Assembly: GCF_001723055.1 (NCBI RefSeq)
Contig: NZ_MDCR01000131.1
Span: forward strand, 1 to 42,816
Reading direction: 5' to 3'
From: Streptomyces niveus
GTDB taxonomy: Bacteria; Actinomycetota; Actinomycetes; Streptomycetales; Streptomycetaceae
DNA: 42,816 nucleotides
Shown: positions 7,408-16,463 of the stretch, piece after piece
Layout: the number at the start of each line of letters is the position of its first letter
Numbering within the stretch: the first letter of the stretch is position 1
Notes under the pieces: model-generated
The model's database searches: none
The model's input: the letters and a program-made list of their open reading frames with translations, nothing else
What the model was told of the DNA's origin: nothing
Position numbers and translations under genes: made by a program

Positions 7408-10400
7408 GCTGTCCTCTCTTCTTCCATGAGCGCCCGGTTCTCCTCGGTGCCGAAGTTCACGGGACCGGTTACCGTCGCGCCGAGTTCACGCAGGAAGGCG
7501 ACGAGGTCGCCGACGGAGGAGAGCCGGGGCAGCAGGTCTTGGACGGTCAGGGTGCCGATGCCCGCGAGCCGGGCCTCCAGCCGGTTCTTGAGTTCCATGA
7601 TCATGACGGAGTCGAAGCCGAGATCCTCGTAGAGCCGGTCGTGCGGGCCGATGTCGGTGTAGCCGCCGACCAGCCGGACGGCGCCGAGAACGGCGTCGGC
7701 GACCGGGTCCGCCGGGCCGCCGGGCCGGTCCAGGGTGAGGACGGACGCGGGGCCGGTCCCCGGCTCCGGGTGCGCCGCGGGCGCCGGGGCCGTCGCCACG
7801 GCGGCCGTGCCCGGTGCTCGTACCGGATTCCTCGCCCAGTAACGGTGTTCCGTCGAGAAGCTGTACGGCGGCAGCGGGTGCGCGACCCTGTCCTCGGGCG
7901 CGTACACGGCGTCCCAGTCGGGCTCGACGCCGCCCCGGTACAGCTCGGCGAGGGCTTCGGCGAGGGCCGGGCCGGCGGACTCGGGGCCGTGCACCGGCAG
8001 GACATGTGCCGGGCCCGCGCCCGCGGCGGGCTGGTCGAGGCGGCGGACCATCCCGGAGAGCACCGGCCGGGGACCGATCTCCACCAGGTGGGTCGGGCCC
8101 TCGGCGAGCAGTGCGGCGGCGGCGTCACCGAACAGCACGGTGGCGCTGATGTGTTCGACCCAGTAGGAGGCGTCCAGCGCCTCGCCGTCGAGGACCCGGC
8201 CGCGTACGGTCGAGTACACCGGGATCTCCGGCACTCCCCCGCCGACCTCGGCGGCGATCTTCGCGAAGCGGTCCAGTACGGGCCGCATCAGCGGTGAGTG
8301 GAAGGCGTGCGAGACCTGGAGTTCGCGGGTGGTGAGCCCCTCGGCGGCGAGCTTGGCGCCGATCCTTTCCAGGGCCTCCAGGTCACCGGAGAGCACGGTG
8401 GAGGCGGGGCCGTTGACCGCTCCCAGGCCGACCAGGGGTTCCTGCTCGGTCCACTGCCGGACATCTTCCCGGGACGCCTTGACGGACAGCATGCCGCCGC
8501 CCGGGGGGAGTTCCTGCATCAGGGCGCCGCGGGCGGCGACCAGCCGGGCGGCGCCGTCCAGCGGGAGGGCACGGGCCAGGACGGCGGCGGCGAACTCGCC
8601 GACGCTGTGGCCGAGGAGCATGCCGGGGTGCGCGCCGAGTGCCATCAGGGTCCGGCCGAGGGCGTAGCCGACCGCGAACAGTGCGGGCTGCGTCCAGCGG
8701 GTGCTGTGGACCGCCGCGTCGTCGGCGAGGACCAGGTCGCGCACGGACCGCCCCGTGTGCGGCAGCAGTGCGGCGTCGGCCTCGTCGAGGAAGTGGCGGT
8801 ACAGCGGGGACTGTTCGTACAGTCCGGCGGTCATACGCGGGTACTGCGAGCCCTGCCCGGTGAACAGGAACGCGACGCGGGGCCGCCCGGCCGGCCGGCC
8901 GGAGAGCCGGTCGAGCAGCTCGGGTGCGGCGGCCGACTCGCGCAGTCTGGCGACGAGTTCACCGGTGTCGGTGGCGGCGGTCGCGAAGCGGTGGCGGTGG
9001 CCGGCCTTGACCCGGTTGCTCGAACGGGCCAGCGGGCCCAGCGGTACGCGGCGGGCCGCCGCCGCGTCCGCCTGGGCCAGCAGGTTGCGGCGCAGCGCCT
9101 CGGCGTTCGGAGCGGTGAGAGTGAAGACGGCGGCACCGACACCGCCGGGCGCGGCGCCGTTCACGGGTTCGGGGCGGGCGGCGTGGCCCGGCGCGGACTC
9201 CAGTACGGCGTGGGCGTTGGTGCCGCCCATGCCGAAGCTGCTGAGCCCGGCGACGGTGGGGCCGGCGGGCAGTCTCAGCGGTGCCTTGAGCAACCGGAGC
9301 CCGTGGTCGCGCAGTTTGAGCTGCTTGTTCTCCTTGGCCGCGAAGCGGCTCGCGGGGACCACCCGGTGGTGCAGGGACAGGGCGACCTTGATCAGCCCCG
9401 CGATACCGGCGGCGCCCTCGGTGTGACCGAGGTTGCCCTTGACCGAGCCGAGTGCCATGGGCTTGCCGCCGCGGTCGGCGTGGTGGTGGCCGAGCGCCTT
9501 GACCTCCATCATGTCGCCGAGACCGGTGCCGGTGCCGTGGGCCTCGGTGAAGACCACGTCGGAGGGCTCGACCCCGGCCCTGCGGTACGCGGCGCCGAGC
9601 ACGTCCTGCTGGGCCCAGCGGTTGGGAGCGGTCAGCCCGTTGCTGCGGCCGTCCTGGTTGACGGCGATGCCCCGGATGACGGCGTACACGCGCTGGCCGT
9701 CGGCGATCGCGTCCCGCAGCCTGCGCAGCACGATCACGCCGACGCCCTCGCCGCGGCCGATGCCGTCGGCCTCCGCGCTGAAGGGCTTGCAGCGCCCGTC
9801 TGGGGCGGAGAGCCCGGCCTGGGTGTAGAAGATCGAAAGGGCCGGGGTGAGGGCCACGTTGACGCCGCCGACGATTGCGTGGTCGCACTCCTCGGACAGC
9901 AGGGCGTTCACCGCGAGATGCGCGGCGACCAGCGAGGAGGAGCAGGCGGTGTCGACGGCGAGGCTGGGGCCCTTGAGGTCGAGGTGGTACGAGATCCGGT
10001 TGGCGGTCATGCAGTAGCCGTTGCCGGAGCCGAGCTGAGCGGTGACGTTCGCGTAGTCGGTGAGGTGCAGTTGGGCCCACTCGTTGCCCATGATGCCGAC
10101 GAAGACCCCGGTCGAGGTGCCGGCGAGGTTCCGCGGTGCGATCCCCGCGTCCTCGACCGCCCGCCACGCGGACTGCAGCAGCAGCCGCTGCTGGGGGTCC
10201 ATGGCGGCGGCTTCGCGCGGCGAGATGGTGAAGAACTCGTCGTCGAAGGCGTCGGGGTCGGCGATGAAGCCGCCCTGGGTGGTGTTGGAGTGTCCTTCTT
10301 CCCCGGCTTCGGAGTGGAACTCCTTGGCGTCCCAGCGCTGCCGGGGCACCTCCCCCACCCCGTCTGCGCCGCGCATCATCAGGTCCCAGTAGGCGCCGGT

Positions 10401-10454
10401 GTCGGGGGCGCCCGGGAATCTGCAGTCGATGCCGACGATGGCTACGGGCTCCAT
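7404..10454 (-). CDS. Type I polyketide synthase module, KS-AT-ACP
   Basis: This 1016-residue single module begins directly with the ketosynthase (MEPVAIVGIDCRFPG). The KS carries DTACSSS (Cys171), EAHGTGT and the following Lys/His motifs (NLGHTEGAAGIAG). The AT has GQGSQ, GHSVG (Ser617) and HAFH (716-719), a signature for malonyl-CoA. The ACP has GFDSVMIMEL (Ser949), followed by a short tail. There is no KR, DH, ER, methyltransferase or thioesterase, so the product of one round is a beta-ketoacyl-ACP, the substrate that tetronate formation needs. It starts on the last base of the upstream ACP stop (TGATG). It most likely extends once the chain delivered by that ACP. Iteration is possible but cannot be told from sequence. 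Confidence 0.95.
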   Translation of the reverse strand: MEPVAIVGIDCRFPGAPDTGAYWDLMMRGADGVGEVPRQRWDAKEFHSEAGEEGHSNTTQGGFIADPDAFDDEFFTISPREAAAMDPQQRLLLQSAWRAVEDAGIAPRNLAGTSTGVFVGIMGNEWAQLHLTDYANVTAQLGSGNGYCMTANRISYHLDLKGPSLAVDTACSSSLVAAHLAVNALLSEECDHAIVGGVNVALTPALSIFYTQAGLSAPDGRCKPFSAEADGIGRGEGVGVIVLRRLRDAIADGQRVYAVIRGIAVNQDGRSNGLTAPNRWAQQDVLGAAYRRAGVEPSDVVFTEAHGTGTGLGDMMEVKALGHHHADRGGKPMALGSVKGNLGHTEGAAGIAGLIKVALSLHHRVVPASRFAAKENKQLKLRDHGLRLLKAPLRLPAGPTVAGLSSFGMGGTNAHAVLESAPGHAARPEPVNGAAPGGVGAAVFTLTAPNAEALRRNLLAQADAAAARRVPLGPLARSSNRVKAGHRHRFATAATDTGELVARLRESAAAPELLDRLSGRPAGRPRVAFLFTGQGSQYPRMTAGLYEQSPLYRHFLDEADAALLPHTGRSVRDLVLADDAAVHSTRWTQPALFAVGYALGRTLMALGAHPGMLLGHSVGEFAAAVLARALPLDGAARLVAARGALMQELPPGGGMLSVKASREDVRQWTEQEPLVGLGAVNGPASTVLSGDLEALERIGAKLAAEGLTTRELQVSHAFHSPLMRPVLDRFAKIAAEVGGGVPEIPVYSTVRGRVLDGEALDASYWVEHISATVLFGDAAAALLAEGPTHLVEIGPRPVLSGMVRRLDQPAAGAGPAHVLPVHGPESAGPALAEALAELYRGGVEPDWDAVYAPEDRVAHPLPPYSFSTEHRYWARNPVRAPGTAAVATAPAPAAHPEPGTGPASVLTLDRPGGPADPVADAVLGAVRLVGGYTDIGPHDRLYEDLGFDSVMIMELKNRLEARLAGIGTLTVQDLLPRLSSVGDLVAFLRELGATVTGPVNFGTEENRALMEEERTA

Positions 10455-10741
10455 CAAGCGCCGCCGCCCTTCGCGGCGGCCGCGGCGAGCTCGTCCATGA
10501 GGTGGCCGGCGAGCGCCTGGACCGTCGGGTAGTCCCAGGCGACCGTCGGCTCCACCACGAGGTCGAAGTCGTCCTCGATGTCCCCGCACAGGCTGAGGGC
10601 GGCGACGGAGTCGAGGCCGTACTCGGCGAGGGGCACGTCCGGGGCGATCCCGTCGGGCTGCCGCTTGAGGTAGAGGGCGATGCGCTCGGCCAACCACGTG
10701 GTCAGAGACTCGGTGGTGTGTCCGGTGGTCGGAACGGGCAT
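10454..10741 (-). CDS. Discrete acyl carrier protein, FAAL partner
   Basis: This 95-residue ACP has its phosphopantetheine Ser in YGLDSVAALSL (Ser45), followed by DIEDDFDLVVEPTVAWDYPTVQALAGHL. The closing pattern is typical of carriers loaded by fatty acyl-AMP ligases. GAGGAG lies just upstream of ATG 10741. It is separated from the dehydrogenase gene by 111 bp and coupled to the PKS gene, so it probably carries the activated fatty acid while it is desaturated and then hands it to the KS. Confidence 0.9.
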   Translation of the reverse strand: MPVPTTGHTTESLTTWLAERIALYLKRQPDGIAPDVPLAEYGLDSVAALSLCGDIEDDFDLVVEPTVAWDYPTVQALAGHLMDELAAAAAKGGGA

Positions 10742-10852
10742 GGTGGACTCCTCGGCGGGGATGGGCGGTTCGCTTGCTGTGGTGATGTCGCGCAGTCGGC
10801 CGGCCGGCGTGGAGGACGGGCCGGAGTCCGGTGGCGGCCGGGCGGGTTCCCG

Positions 10853-12643
10853 TCAGCCGGTGAGCGGGGTGTCGTACAGGTCGTAACTGCCGCGCGCGTG
10901 GAACCTGCGCAGTACTTCCTCGTGCACCCGGGCGTCGACGGACGCCGGGAGTTCGGCGGGCCGCCGGCCGAGCCGCCGGGCGAGCCGGTGCAGGGCGGCG
11001 GCGAGCCAGGCGGGGTCGGCGAGAAACGCGTCGCCGCCGTCGCGGGCCGCCTGCTGCCGGACACCGATCGCCGAGGCCGCCGCGAGCAGGACGGCGTACC
11101 GGTCGGCGAGCGCGAAGGTGCCGGGAGCGGCCAGCGCCGTACGGTCCTCGGGTGCGAGCGCGCGGCTCGCCTCCTGGATCCGCCGCAGCTCGTCCACCAG
11201 TTGGAGCGCGAGCCCTTGGACGGCCCGCTCCTCGGGTGTCGCGCCGGGCAGCCCGTCCACGGCCGCGACCAGGGTGGCGCTGAGCCCGTCCCGTCCGCTC
11301 GCCAGGGTGAGCCGGTCGTAGGGGATGTCCGGCAGGTCCGCGCGGGGCCGGAAGAGTTCCGCGGGGGCCGGTTCGTCGCTGAACCAGGAGCGGCGGGCCA
11401 GACGGGACAGCTGGGGAATGATCGTGGCCTGGCAGGCGGCGGAGCCTGCGTGGCCGAGGCTGAGCACCGGCAGGTCGCGGATGTGCTTCTGGAAGATTCC
11501 GTACTCGCCGTCACGGACGTAGAAGCGGGCCCCGAGCACGACGGAGAGCTCGCGCATGGCGTCGGTGAGCAGCTTGGGGACGAGGTACTTGGTGGCGGCG
11601 GCGAGGACGCTGGTCTGCTCGGGGAGCAGATGCACCGAGCGGGTCGCGGCCAGGGAGAGGCTGTCGCAGGTCAGGAGATCGGTGAAGGCTCCGGAGAGGG
11701 TGGCTCTGGCATGCGGGATGTCCATGACGGACTTGCGGTAGAGCCGCCGGCCCAGCGCGAAGCGTACGACGGTCCGCAGCGCGGTGTCGACGGTGCCGAC
11801 GGCCATGCCGGGGAGCGCGGCCCGGGTGATCTGGAAGGCGCGCAGGGCGGTTTCGACTCCCTTTCCGGCCTCTCCGACGAGGGCCGAGGCGGGCACGGGT
11901 GTGTTGTCGAACCGGAGTCCGGACAGATGGCACCCCCGTACGCCGACGGCGTCGTAGCGGGGCAGTACCCGCCAGGTGTCCGTGTCGAGCCCCTCGCGCT
12001 CGACGAAGTGCACGGAGTGGCTGCGGCTGCCAGGCGCGGGGCTGGTACGGCTGAACAGCACCCAGGCGTCGGCGCGATCGGCGTTGTTGATGACCTGCTT
12101 GGCGCCGTTCAGCAGGTATCCGCCGCCCTCGGCGGGGCGGGCCTCGAACTCGTTGCGGACGAAGTCGTTGCCGTGCGCGAGTTCGTGGTACGCGACCGAG
12201 ACCTTGCCGCCGCCGGTGAGGATCCGGGCGAGGCGTTCGCGCTGCGCGGCGTCCCCGGCGGCCCAGACGTTCACGGCGGCCATGAAGGAGGTCACGCCGT
12301 AGCCGAGGCCGAGGGCGACGTCGCGGCGGAACACCTGCCGCATGACACGTACCAGGGTGTCGAGCCGCTCCAGGCCGCCGCCCTCGGCGCGTGGCACGAA
12401 GTCGGCGCCGAGCCCCAGTTCGTCGAGAGCGCGCTCGCCGGCCTCGGGGAGTTCACCGGCCTCGTCCGCCTCGACCAGCCGGCCGTAGGAGAGTTCGTTG
12501 CTCTCGTCGGTGGGGTCGCCCAGCCGCCGGTCCAGTTCGGCCACGCGGGCAACGGCCCGCCCCTCCTGGCCCGGTGACCCGTCACCGTCCTGTACGGCCC
12601 CGGTCGCCGGGTGCGCGTCCTGGGGCTCTGTGCCGATCAGCAT
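10853..12643 (-). CDS. Acyl-CoA dehydrogenase-like flavoprotein (second of a pair)
   Basis: This 596-residue protein has the acyl-CoA dehydrogenase fold in about residues 45-400. The flavin and substrate core includes YHELAHGNDFVRNEF, GYLLNGAKQVINNAD and LYRKSVMDIPHARATLSGAF. A further 170-180 helical residues follow, making it longer than the usual 380-400. Proteins of this kind occur in pairs beside a FAAL in the enduracidin and ramoplanin clusters, where they introduce the double bonds of the lipid tail. Here they would act on fatty acyl-ACP rather than acyl-CoA. The gene overlaps its upstream paralogue by 7 bp. The catalytic base could not be pinned down by eye. Confidence 0.88.
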   Translation of the reverse strand: MLIGTEPQDAHPATGAVQDGDGSPGQEGRAVARVAELDRRLGDPTDESNELSYGRLVEADEAGELPEAGERALDELGLGADFVPRAEGGGLERLDTLVRVMRQVFRRDVALGLGYGVTSFMAAVNVWAAGDAAQRERLARILTGGGKVSVAYHELAHGNDFVRNEFEARPAEGGGYLLNGAKQVINNADRADAWVLFSRTSPAPGSRSHSVHFVEREGLDTDTWRVLPRYDAVGVRGCHLSGLRFDNTPVPASALVGEAGKGVETALRAFQITRAALPGMAVGTVDTALRTVVRFALGRRLYRKSVMDIPHARATLSGAFTDLLTCDSLSLAATRSVHLLPEQTSVLAAATKYLVPKLLTDAMRELSVVLGARFYVRDGEYGIFQKHIRDLPVLSLGHAGSAACQATIIPQLSRLARRSWFSDEPAPAELFRPRADLPDIPYDRLTLASGRDGLSATLVAAVDGLPGATPEERAVQGLALQLVDELRRIQEASRALAPEDRTALAAPGTFALADRYAVLLAAASAIGVRQQAARDGGDAFLADPAWLAAALHRLARRLGRRPAELPASVDARVHEEVLRRFHARGSYDLYDTPLTG

Positions 12644-14475
12644 GACGTCCTCTCAGTCTCGCCGGAGGGCGCGGCGGGCGTCGCGGGCCGCCGCTCGGGG
12701 ACCCGCTGCGGCAGCAACGAGAACAGCCGGCCCGATGAGCGGGCGGCCCGCAGGGCGCCCAGCAGCTCCTCGCCCGTCTCCCGGCCGTTCGCCGCCGGTT
12801 CGCCGAGGCGGACCAGCAACCGGTCGAGGGCGGCGCGCAGCCACAGGCCGTCGCGCCACAGCGCCCCCGTGCCGGGGTCGTCGCCGAGGCGGTCGGTGCT
12901 CCGTGTCCACAGGCCGACGCAGGCCGCTCCCGCCCAGCACAGGGTGTAGCGGCGCGCGACCTCGAAGGCGGCGGCGGGAACCTCGGCGAGTACGCCTTGG
13001 TACGTCTCCATCTCGGCGTGCACCTCGGTGGTGACGGCGAGCAGCCGCCGCGCGGCCTCCGCCACCGGGCCGAGCGCGGGGTTCCGTGCCGCCCTGCGGG
13101 TGATCTCCTCGACGGAGGCGGCGAGCCCCGCCACGACTCCGCTGCCGTGCCGGGCGACCAGCGACAGCTTCGAGGGGTCCAGGGGCGGCAGCGGCGTGGC
13201 GAGGTCGCAGGCGGCGCCGGCGCCGGCCGTGTCGCCGGTGCCGCGCTTGAAGCCGCGGACCAGTGGGCGGAACTGGTTCACCAGTGAGTTGAGGTTGACC
13301 AGGGTGTTGCCGTCGAAGAGCCCGACGATGCGATGGTCGCGCTCGACCTTCTGGAAGCGGCCGTTGGCGTGGACGTCCTTGAGGAAGGCGCGGGCGCCGA
13401 GCAGCCCGGTCAGGTCGGCGAGGAGCTGGTCGGTGCCGGTGGGCAGCAGGTACTTGACGACGGCCGAGGTGACGCTGAGTTCCGCGGTCTGGGTCTGTAC
13501 GGCGCGGGCGGCGACCAGGGCGACCGCCTCGTGCAGCAGTACGTCGGCGGCGGCGCCGGCCAGCACGTGCCTGGCCTGCGGGATGTCGATCAGCCGCCGT
13601 CCGTACAGCTCGCGTTCCTCTGCGAAGTCCAGGCCGAGGCGCAGTCCGTGGTCGCCGGCGCCGAGCGACAGTGCCGCGCACATGGTGCGGGTGAGCTGGA
13701 GCGCCTTCAGCACGATCTCCAGGCCGGCGCCCTCGGCGCCGACGAGGGCGCTCCGCGGCACCCGGGCGCCGTCGAAGGCGATGCCCGAGATGTCGGCGCC
13801 GCGGATGCCGAGGGTGGGAATCTTCGGGAGGTGGCGGTAGGTGCCCTCGTCGAGTTCACGCTTGTCCACGAGGAGGACGCTGAACCCGCGCGGGCCCCCG
13901 TCCGGATGCGTGCGGGTCAGCAGCGACAGCACCGACCCCCGGGTGGCGTTGTTGATCAGCCACTTCTCACCGCTGACCAGCCAGTGGTCCGCCACGCCGT
14001 CGGGGTTCGCCGCCTTGTTCGCCTCGTTCGCCTTGCTCGCCTTGTCGTCGGTGCGCACGTCATTGGCCAGCAGGTCGCTGCCGTGGGCGCGTTCGGTGAG
14101 CCCGAGGGAGACGGGGACGCCGGCCATGATGTCGGCGCCGAGCCGGGCGCCCTGCTCCGCGGAGCCCGCGACCCATACGCAGACCCCGCCGAGGTAGGTC
14201 TTGCCGTGTCCGATGGCGCAGGTCAGATCGCGGCGGGCGACGGTGCGGACGAGCTGGAGCACCTGCTCGTAGTCGTGCAGTCTGCCGCCGTGCTCGACCG
14301 GTACGTACTCGTCGGGCAGGCCCCACTCCTGGAAGCGGTCGCAGATGTCGGCGGGGAACTCCTCCTTCTCGTCGAGTTCCGCGCAACGCGCGTAGGAGAA
14401 GACCTCGCCGGGGTCGTCGGGGTCACCGAGGAAACGGTCGAACTCCTCCGCGAGCCGGTAGGGCGGGTGTTCCAC
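12637..14475 (-). CDS. Acyl-CoA dehydrogenase-like flavoprotein (first of a pair)
   Basis: This 612-residue paralogue of the next gene has the same layout. The dehydrogenase fold occupies about residues 25-410, with LTERAHGSDLLANDV, HWLVSGEKWLINNATRG, LYGRRLIDIPQARHVLAGAA and FDGNTLVNLNSLVNQ. A helical C-terminal extension follows. A low-complexity insert rich in Lys, Ala, Asn and Glu (DDKASKANEANKAANPDG, about 146-163) interrupts the middle domain and is probably a surface loop. GTG 14475 lies right after the FAAL stop. Two non-identical dehydrogenases suggest either two successive desaturations or a heteromeric enzyme. Confidence 0.88.
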   Translation of the reverse strand: MEHPPYRLAEEFDRFLGDPDDPGEVFSYARCAELDEKEEFPADICDRFQEWGLPDEYVPVEHGGRLHDYEQVLQLVRTVARRDLTCAIGHGKTYLGGVCVWVAGSAEQGARLGADIMAGVPVSLGLTERAHGSDLLANDVRTDDKASKANEANKAANPDGVADHWLVSGEKWLINNATRGSVLSLLTRTHPDGGPRGFSVLLVDKRELDEGTYRHLPKIPTLGIRGADISGIAFDGARVPRSALVGAEGAGLEIVLKALQLTRTMCAALSLGAGDHGLRLGLDFAEERELYGRRLIDIPQARHVLAGAAADVLLHEAVALVAARAVQTQTAELSVTSAVVKYLLPTGTDQLLADLTGLLGARAFLKDVHANGRFQKVERDHRIVGLFDGNTLVNLNSLVNQFRPLVRGFKRGTGDTAGAGAACDLATPLPPLDPSKLSLVARHGSGVVAGLAASVEEITRRAARNPALGPVAEAARRLLAVTTEVHAEMETYQGVLAEVPAAAFEVARRYTLCWAGAACVGLWTRSTDRLGDDPGTGALWRDGLWLRAALDRLLVRLGEPAANGRETGEELLGALRAARSSGRLFSLLPQRVPERRPATPAAPSGETERTSC

Positions 14476-14476
14476 G

Positions 14477-16336
14477 TCAGACCACCGATTCCAGGGTCTG
14501 GGCGGCGTCGGTGGCGGCGGCCTCGGTTTCGGGCTCGGCCTCGGGCTCGGCCTCGGTGGCGGCGATCAGCTCCTGGACCGCGGGCTCCAGGACCTCGTAC
14601 AGCGCGGTGATCCCGCCCTCCAGGAACAGCTTGCGCATCAGGGTCCGCTGGATCTTGCCGCTGGTGGTCTTGCGGACGGTTCCGGGGCGTACCAGCAGGA
14701 CGTTGCCCGCGGGGATGCTGAACTCCTTGCCGATGAAGCTCTGGATGTTGGAGGCAACGGTGTGCAGGTCGGTGGCGACGGCGGCGGGGCGGACCTCCTG
14801 GATGGCCACCAGGTGCTCGCGGTCGGTCTCGACGGCGAAGACGGCGCCCGCGCCGGCGCCGAGGGCCTTGTCCGTCGACTGGACGGCGCGTTCGACGTCC
14901 TGCGGGTAGAGGTTGCGGCCCGAGATGATGACCAGCTCCTTGAGCCGGCCGGTGACGTACAGCTCTCCGTCGTGGAGTGCGCCCAGGTCGCCGGTGCGCA
15001 GCCAGCCGGTGTCCTGCTCGCCGGTGTTCTGCTCGTCGGTGTCCTGCCCGCCCGTGCCGCCGGAGATCTCCGCGTCGAATATCTCCTTGTTGGTCGCGGG
15101 CCGCTTCCAGTAGCCGGCGGCGACGCTGTCGCCCTTGAGCCAGATCTCGCCGATGTGTCCGCCGGGCTTCTCGACACGGGTCTCCGGGTCGACGACGCGG
15201 ATCTCGAAGTCCCGCGCGATTCCGCTGCTGACGAGGGAGCGGGTGGCGAAGTCCCCGCGCGGGTCGGCCAGTTCGCCGCGCTCCAGCGCCTCGGCGTCGA
15301 CGTCGAGCACGCGGGCGGCGGCGCCGCGCGGGATGCCGGTGACCAGGAGGGTCGTCTCGGCCATGCCGTAGCAGGGGAACATGGCTTCGGGGCGGAATCC
15401 CGCGGGCGCGAAGCGCTCGGTGAAGGCACGGACCGTCTCGGCCCTGACCGGCTCCGCGCCGTTGCAGGCGGTGGTCCAGGAGGACAGGTCGAGCGTCTCC
15501 AGCTGCGCGTCGGTGACCCTGCGCACGCACAGGTCGTACGCGAAGTTGGGGCCGCCGCCGGTGGTCATGCCGTAGTCGCCGATCATCTTCAGCCAGCGGT
15601 AGGGCCGCTTGAGGAAGGTGAAGGGTGCCATCAGGACGCCCTGGGCCCCGAGGTACATGGGGTGGAGGATGTGCCCGATCAGACCCATGTCGTGGTAGAA
15701 GGGCAGCCATCCGCCGCACACGCTCTCCGCGCTCGTGCCGATCGAGCGCTGGATCGCCGCCTCGTTGGCGAGCAGGTTGCCGTGCGAGACCACGACGCCC
15801 TTGGGGTCGCTGGTCGAGCCGGAGGTGTACTGGAGGAAGGCCAGGCTCTCCGGAGTGAGGGAGGGCGCGTGCCAGGCGCCCGCGTCGCCCTGGGCGGGAT
15901 CGTCGGTGGCCAGGCACGCCACGTCGGTGAAGCCCTCCGCGGCCAGCCAGGCGGAGATCGCGGGAGCGTTGGCCGAGTCGGTGAGCACGGCGCACGCCTC
16001 GGCGTCGCGCAGGATGCCGGAGATACGGGCGAAGTGCTGGCCCTGTTCGGCGGGCAGCGGTCCGGGCACGGCCACGGCACCGGCGTACAGACAGGCGGTG
16101 AACGCCTTGATGAAGTCCAGGCCGGCCGGGTAGAGCAGGAGTACCTGGCGCTTCGCGGCGCCGCGGTCCTGGAGCCAGGACGCGATCCGGCGTGCCTCCT
16201 GGTCGAGCGCGGCGGAGGTGAGGTGCTGCGGCACCGAGCCGCGGGCATCGTCGGGCAGGAAGACGAAGGCATCCGCGTCCTTGCGGGCCTCGCTGCGCTC
16301 AAGAACCAGTTCCGTGAAGGTCCGGAAGTTCGTCAA
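14477..16336 (-). CDS. Fatty acyl-AMP ligase (FAAL)
   Basis: This ANL-superfamily enzyme would adenylate a free fatty acid and load it onto an ACP. The adenylation core is clear: LQYTSGSTSDPKGVVVSH, GWLPFYHDMGLIGHIL, CYGMAETTLL and LRTGDLGALHDGELYVTGR. The WLP-YHDMGLIG and CYGMAE forms are typical of FAALs rather than CoA ligases. The C-terminus ends in an acidic Ala/Glu/Thr tail. I chose TTG 16336, giving 619 residues beginning LTNFRTFTELVLERS, because GGAG lies 7 nt upstream and the protein then starts where the family does. An in-frame ATG at 16396 has no visible ribosome-binding site. Its neighbour ACP is the probable acceptor. Confidence 0.92.
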   Translation of the reverse strand: MTNFRTFTELVLERSEARKDADAFVFLPDDARGSVPQHLTSAALDQEARRIASWLQDRGAAKRQVLLLYPAGLDFIKAFTACLYAGAVAVPGPLPAEQGQHFARISGILRDAEACAVLTDSANAPAISAWLAAEGFTDVACLATDDPAQGDAGAWHAPSLTPESLAFLQYTSGSTSDPKGVVVSHGNLLANEAAIQRSIGTSAESVCGGWLPFYHDMGLIGHILHPMYLGAQGVLMAPFTFLKRPYRWLKMIGDYGMTTGGGPNFAYDLCVRRVTDAQLETLDLSSWTTACNGAEPVRAETVRAFTERFAPAGFRPEAMFPCYGMAETTLLVTGIPRGAAARVLDVDAEALERGELADPRGDFATRSLVSSGIARDFEIRVVDPETRVEKPGGHIGEIWLKGDSVAAGYWKRPATNKEIFDAEISGGTGGQDTDEQNTGEQDTGWLRTGDLGALHDGELYVTGRLKELVIISGRNLYPQDVERAVQSTDKALGAGAGAVFAVETDREHLVAIQEVRPAAVATDLHTVASNIQSFIGKEFSIPAGNVLLVRPGTVRKTTSGKIQRTLMRKLFLEGGITALYEVLEPAVQELIAATEAEPEAEPETEAAATDAAQTLESVV

Positions 16337-16463
16337 CGTCTTTCTCCGACCTCTCCGAGTTCCGCTGGCATGCGCCGGCGCGGGTTGCTCTGACATCACG
16401 ATCGTCGTCCGGGGCGCTAAGGAGACGCTTGTGCGTTCCCGGCACCCGGTGGCGCGGAGCACG

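Noticed and set aside
8298..10532. Long plus-strand open frame (744 codons) opposite the PKS gene
   Set aside because: It is an antisense shadow of a high-GC gene. The minus strand encodes intact KS, AT and ACP motifs, and the plus-strand peptide is low-complexity Gly/Ala/Arg-rich.
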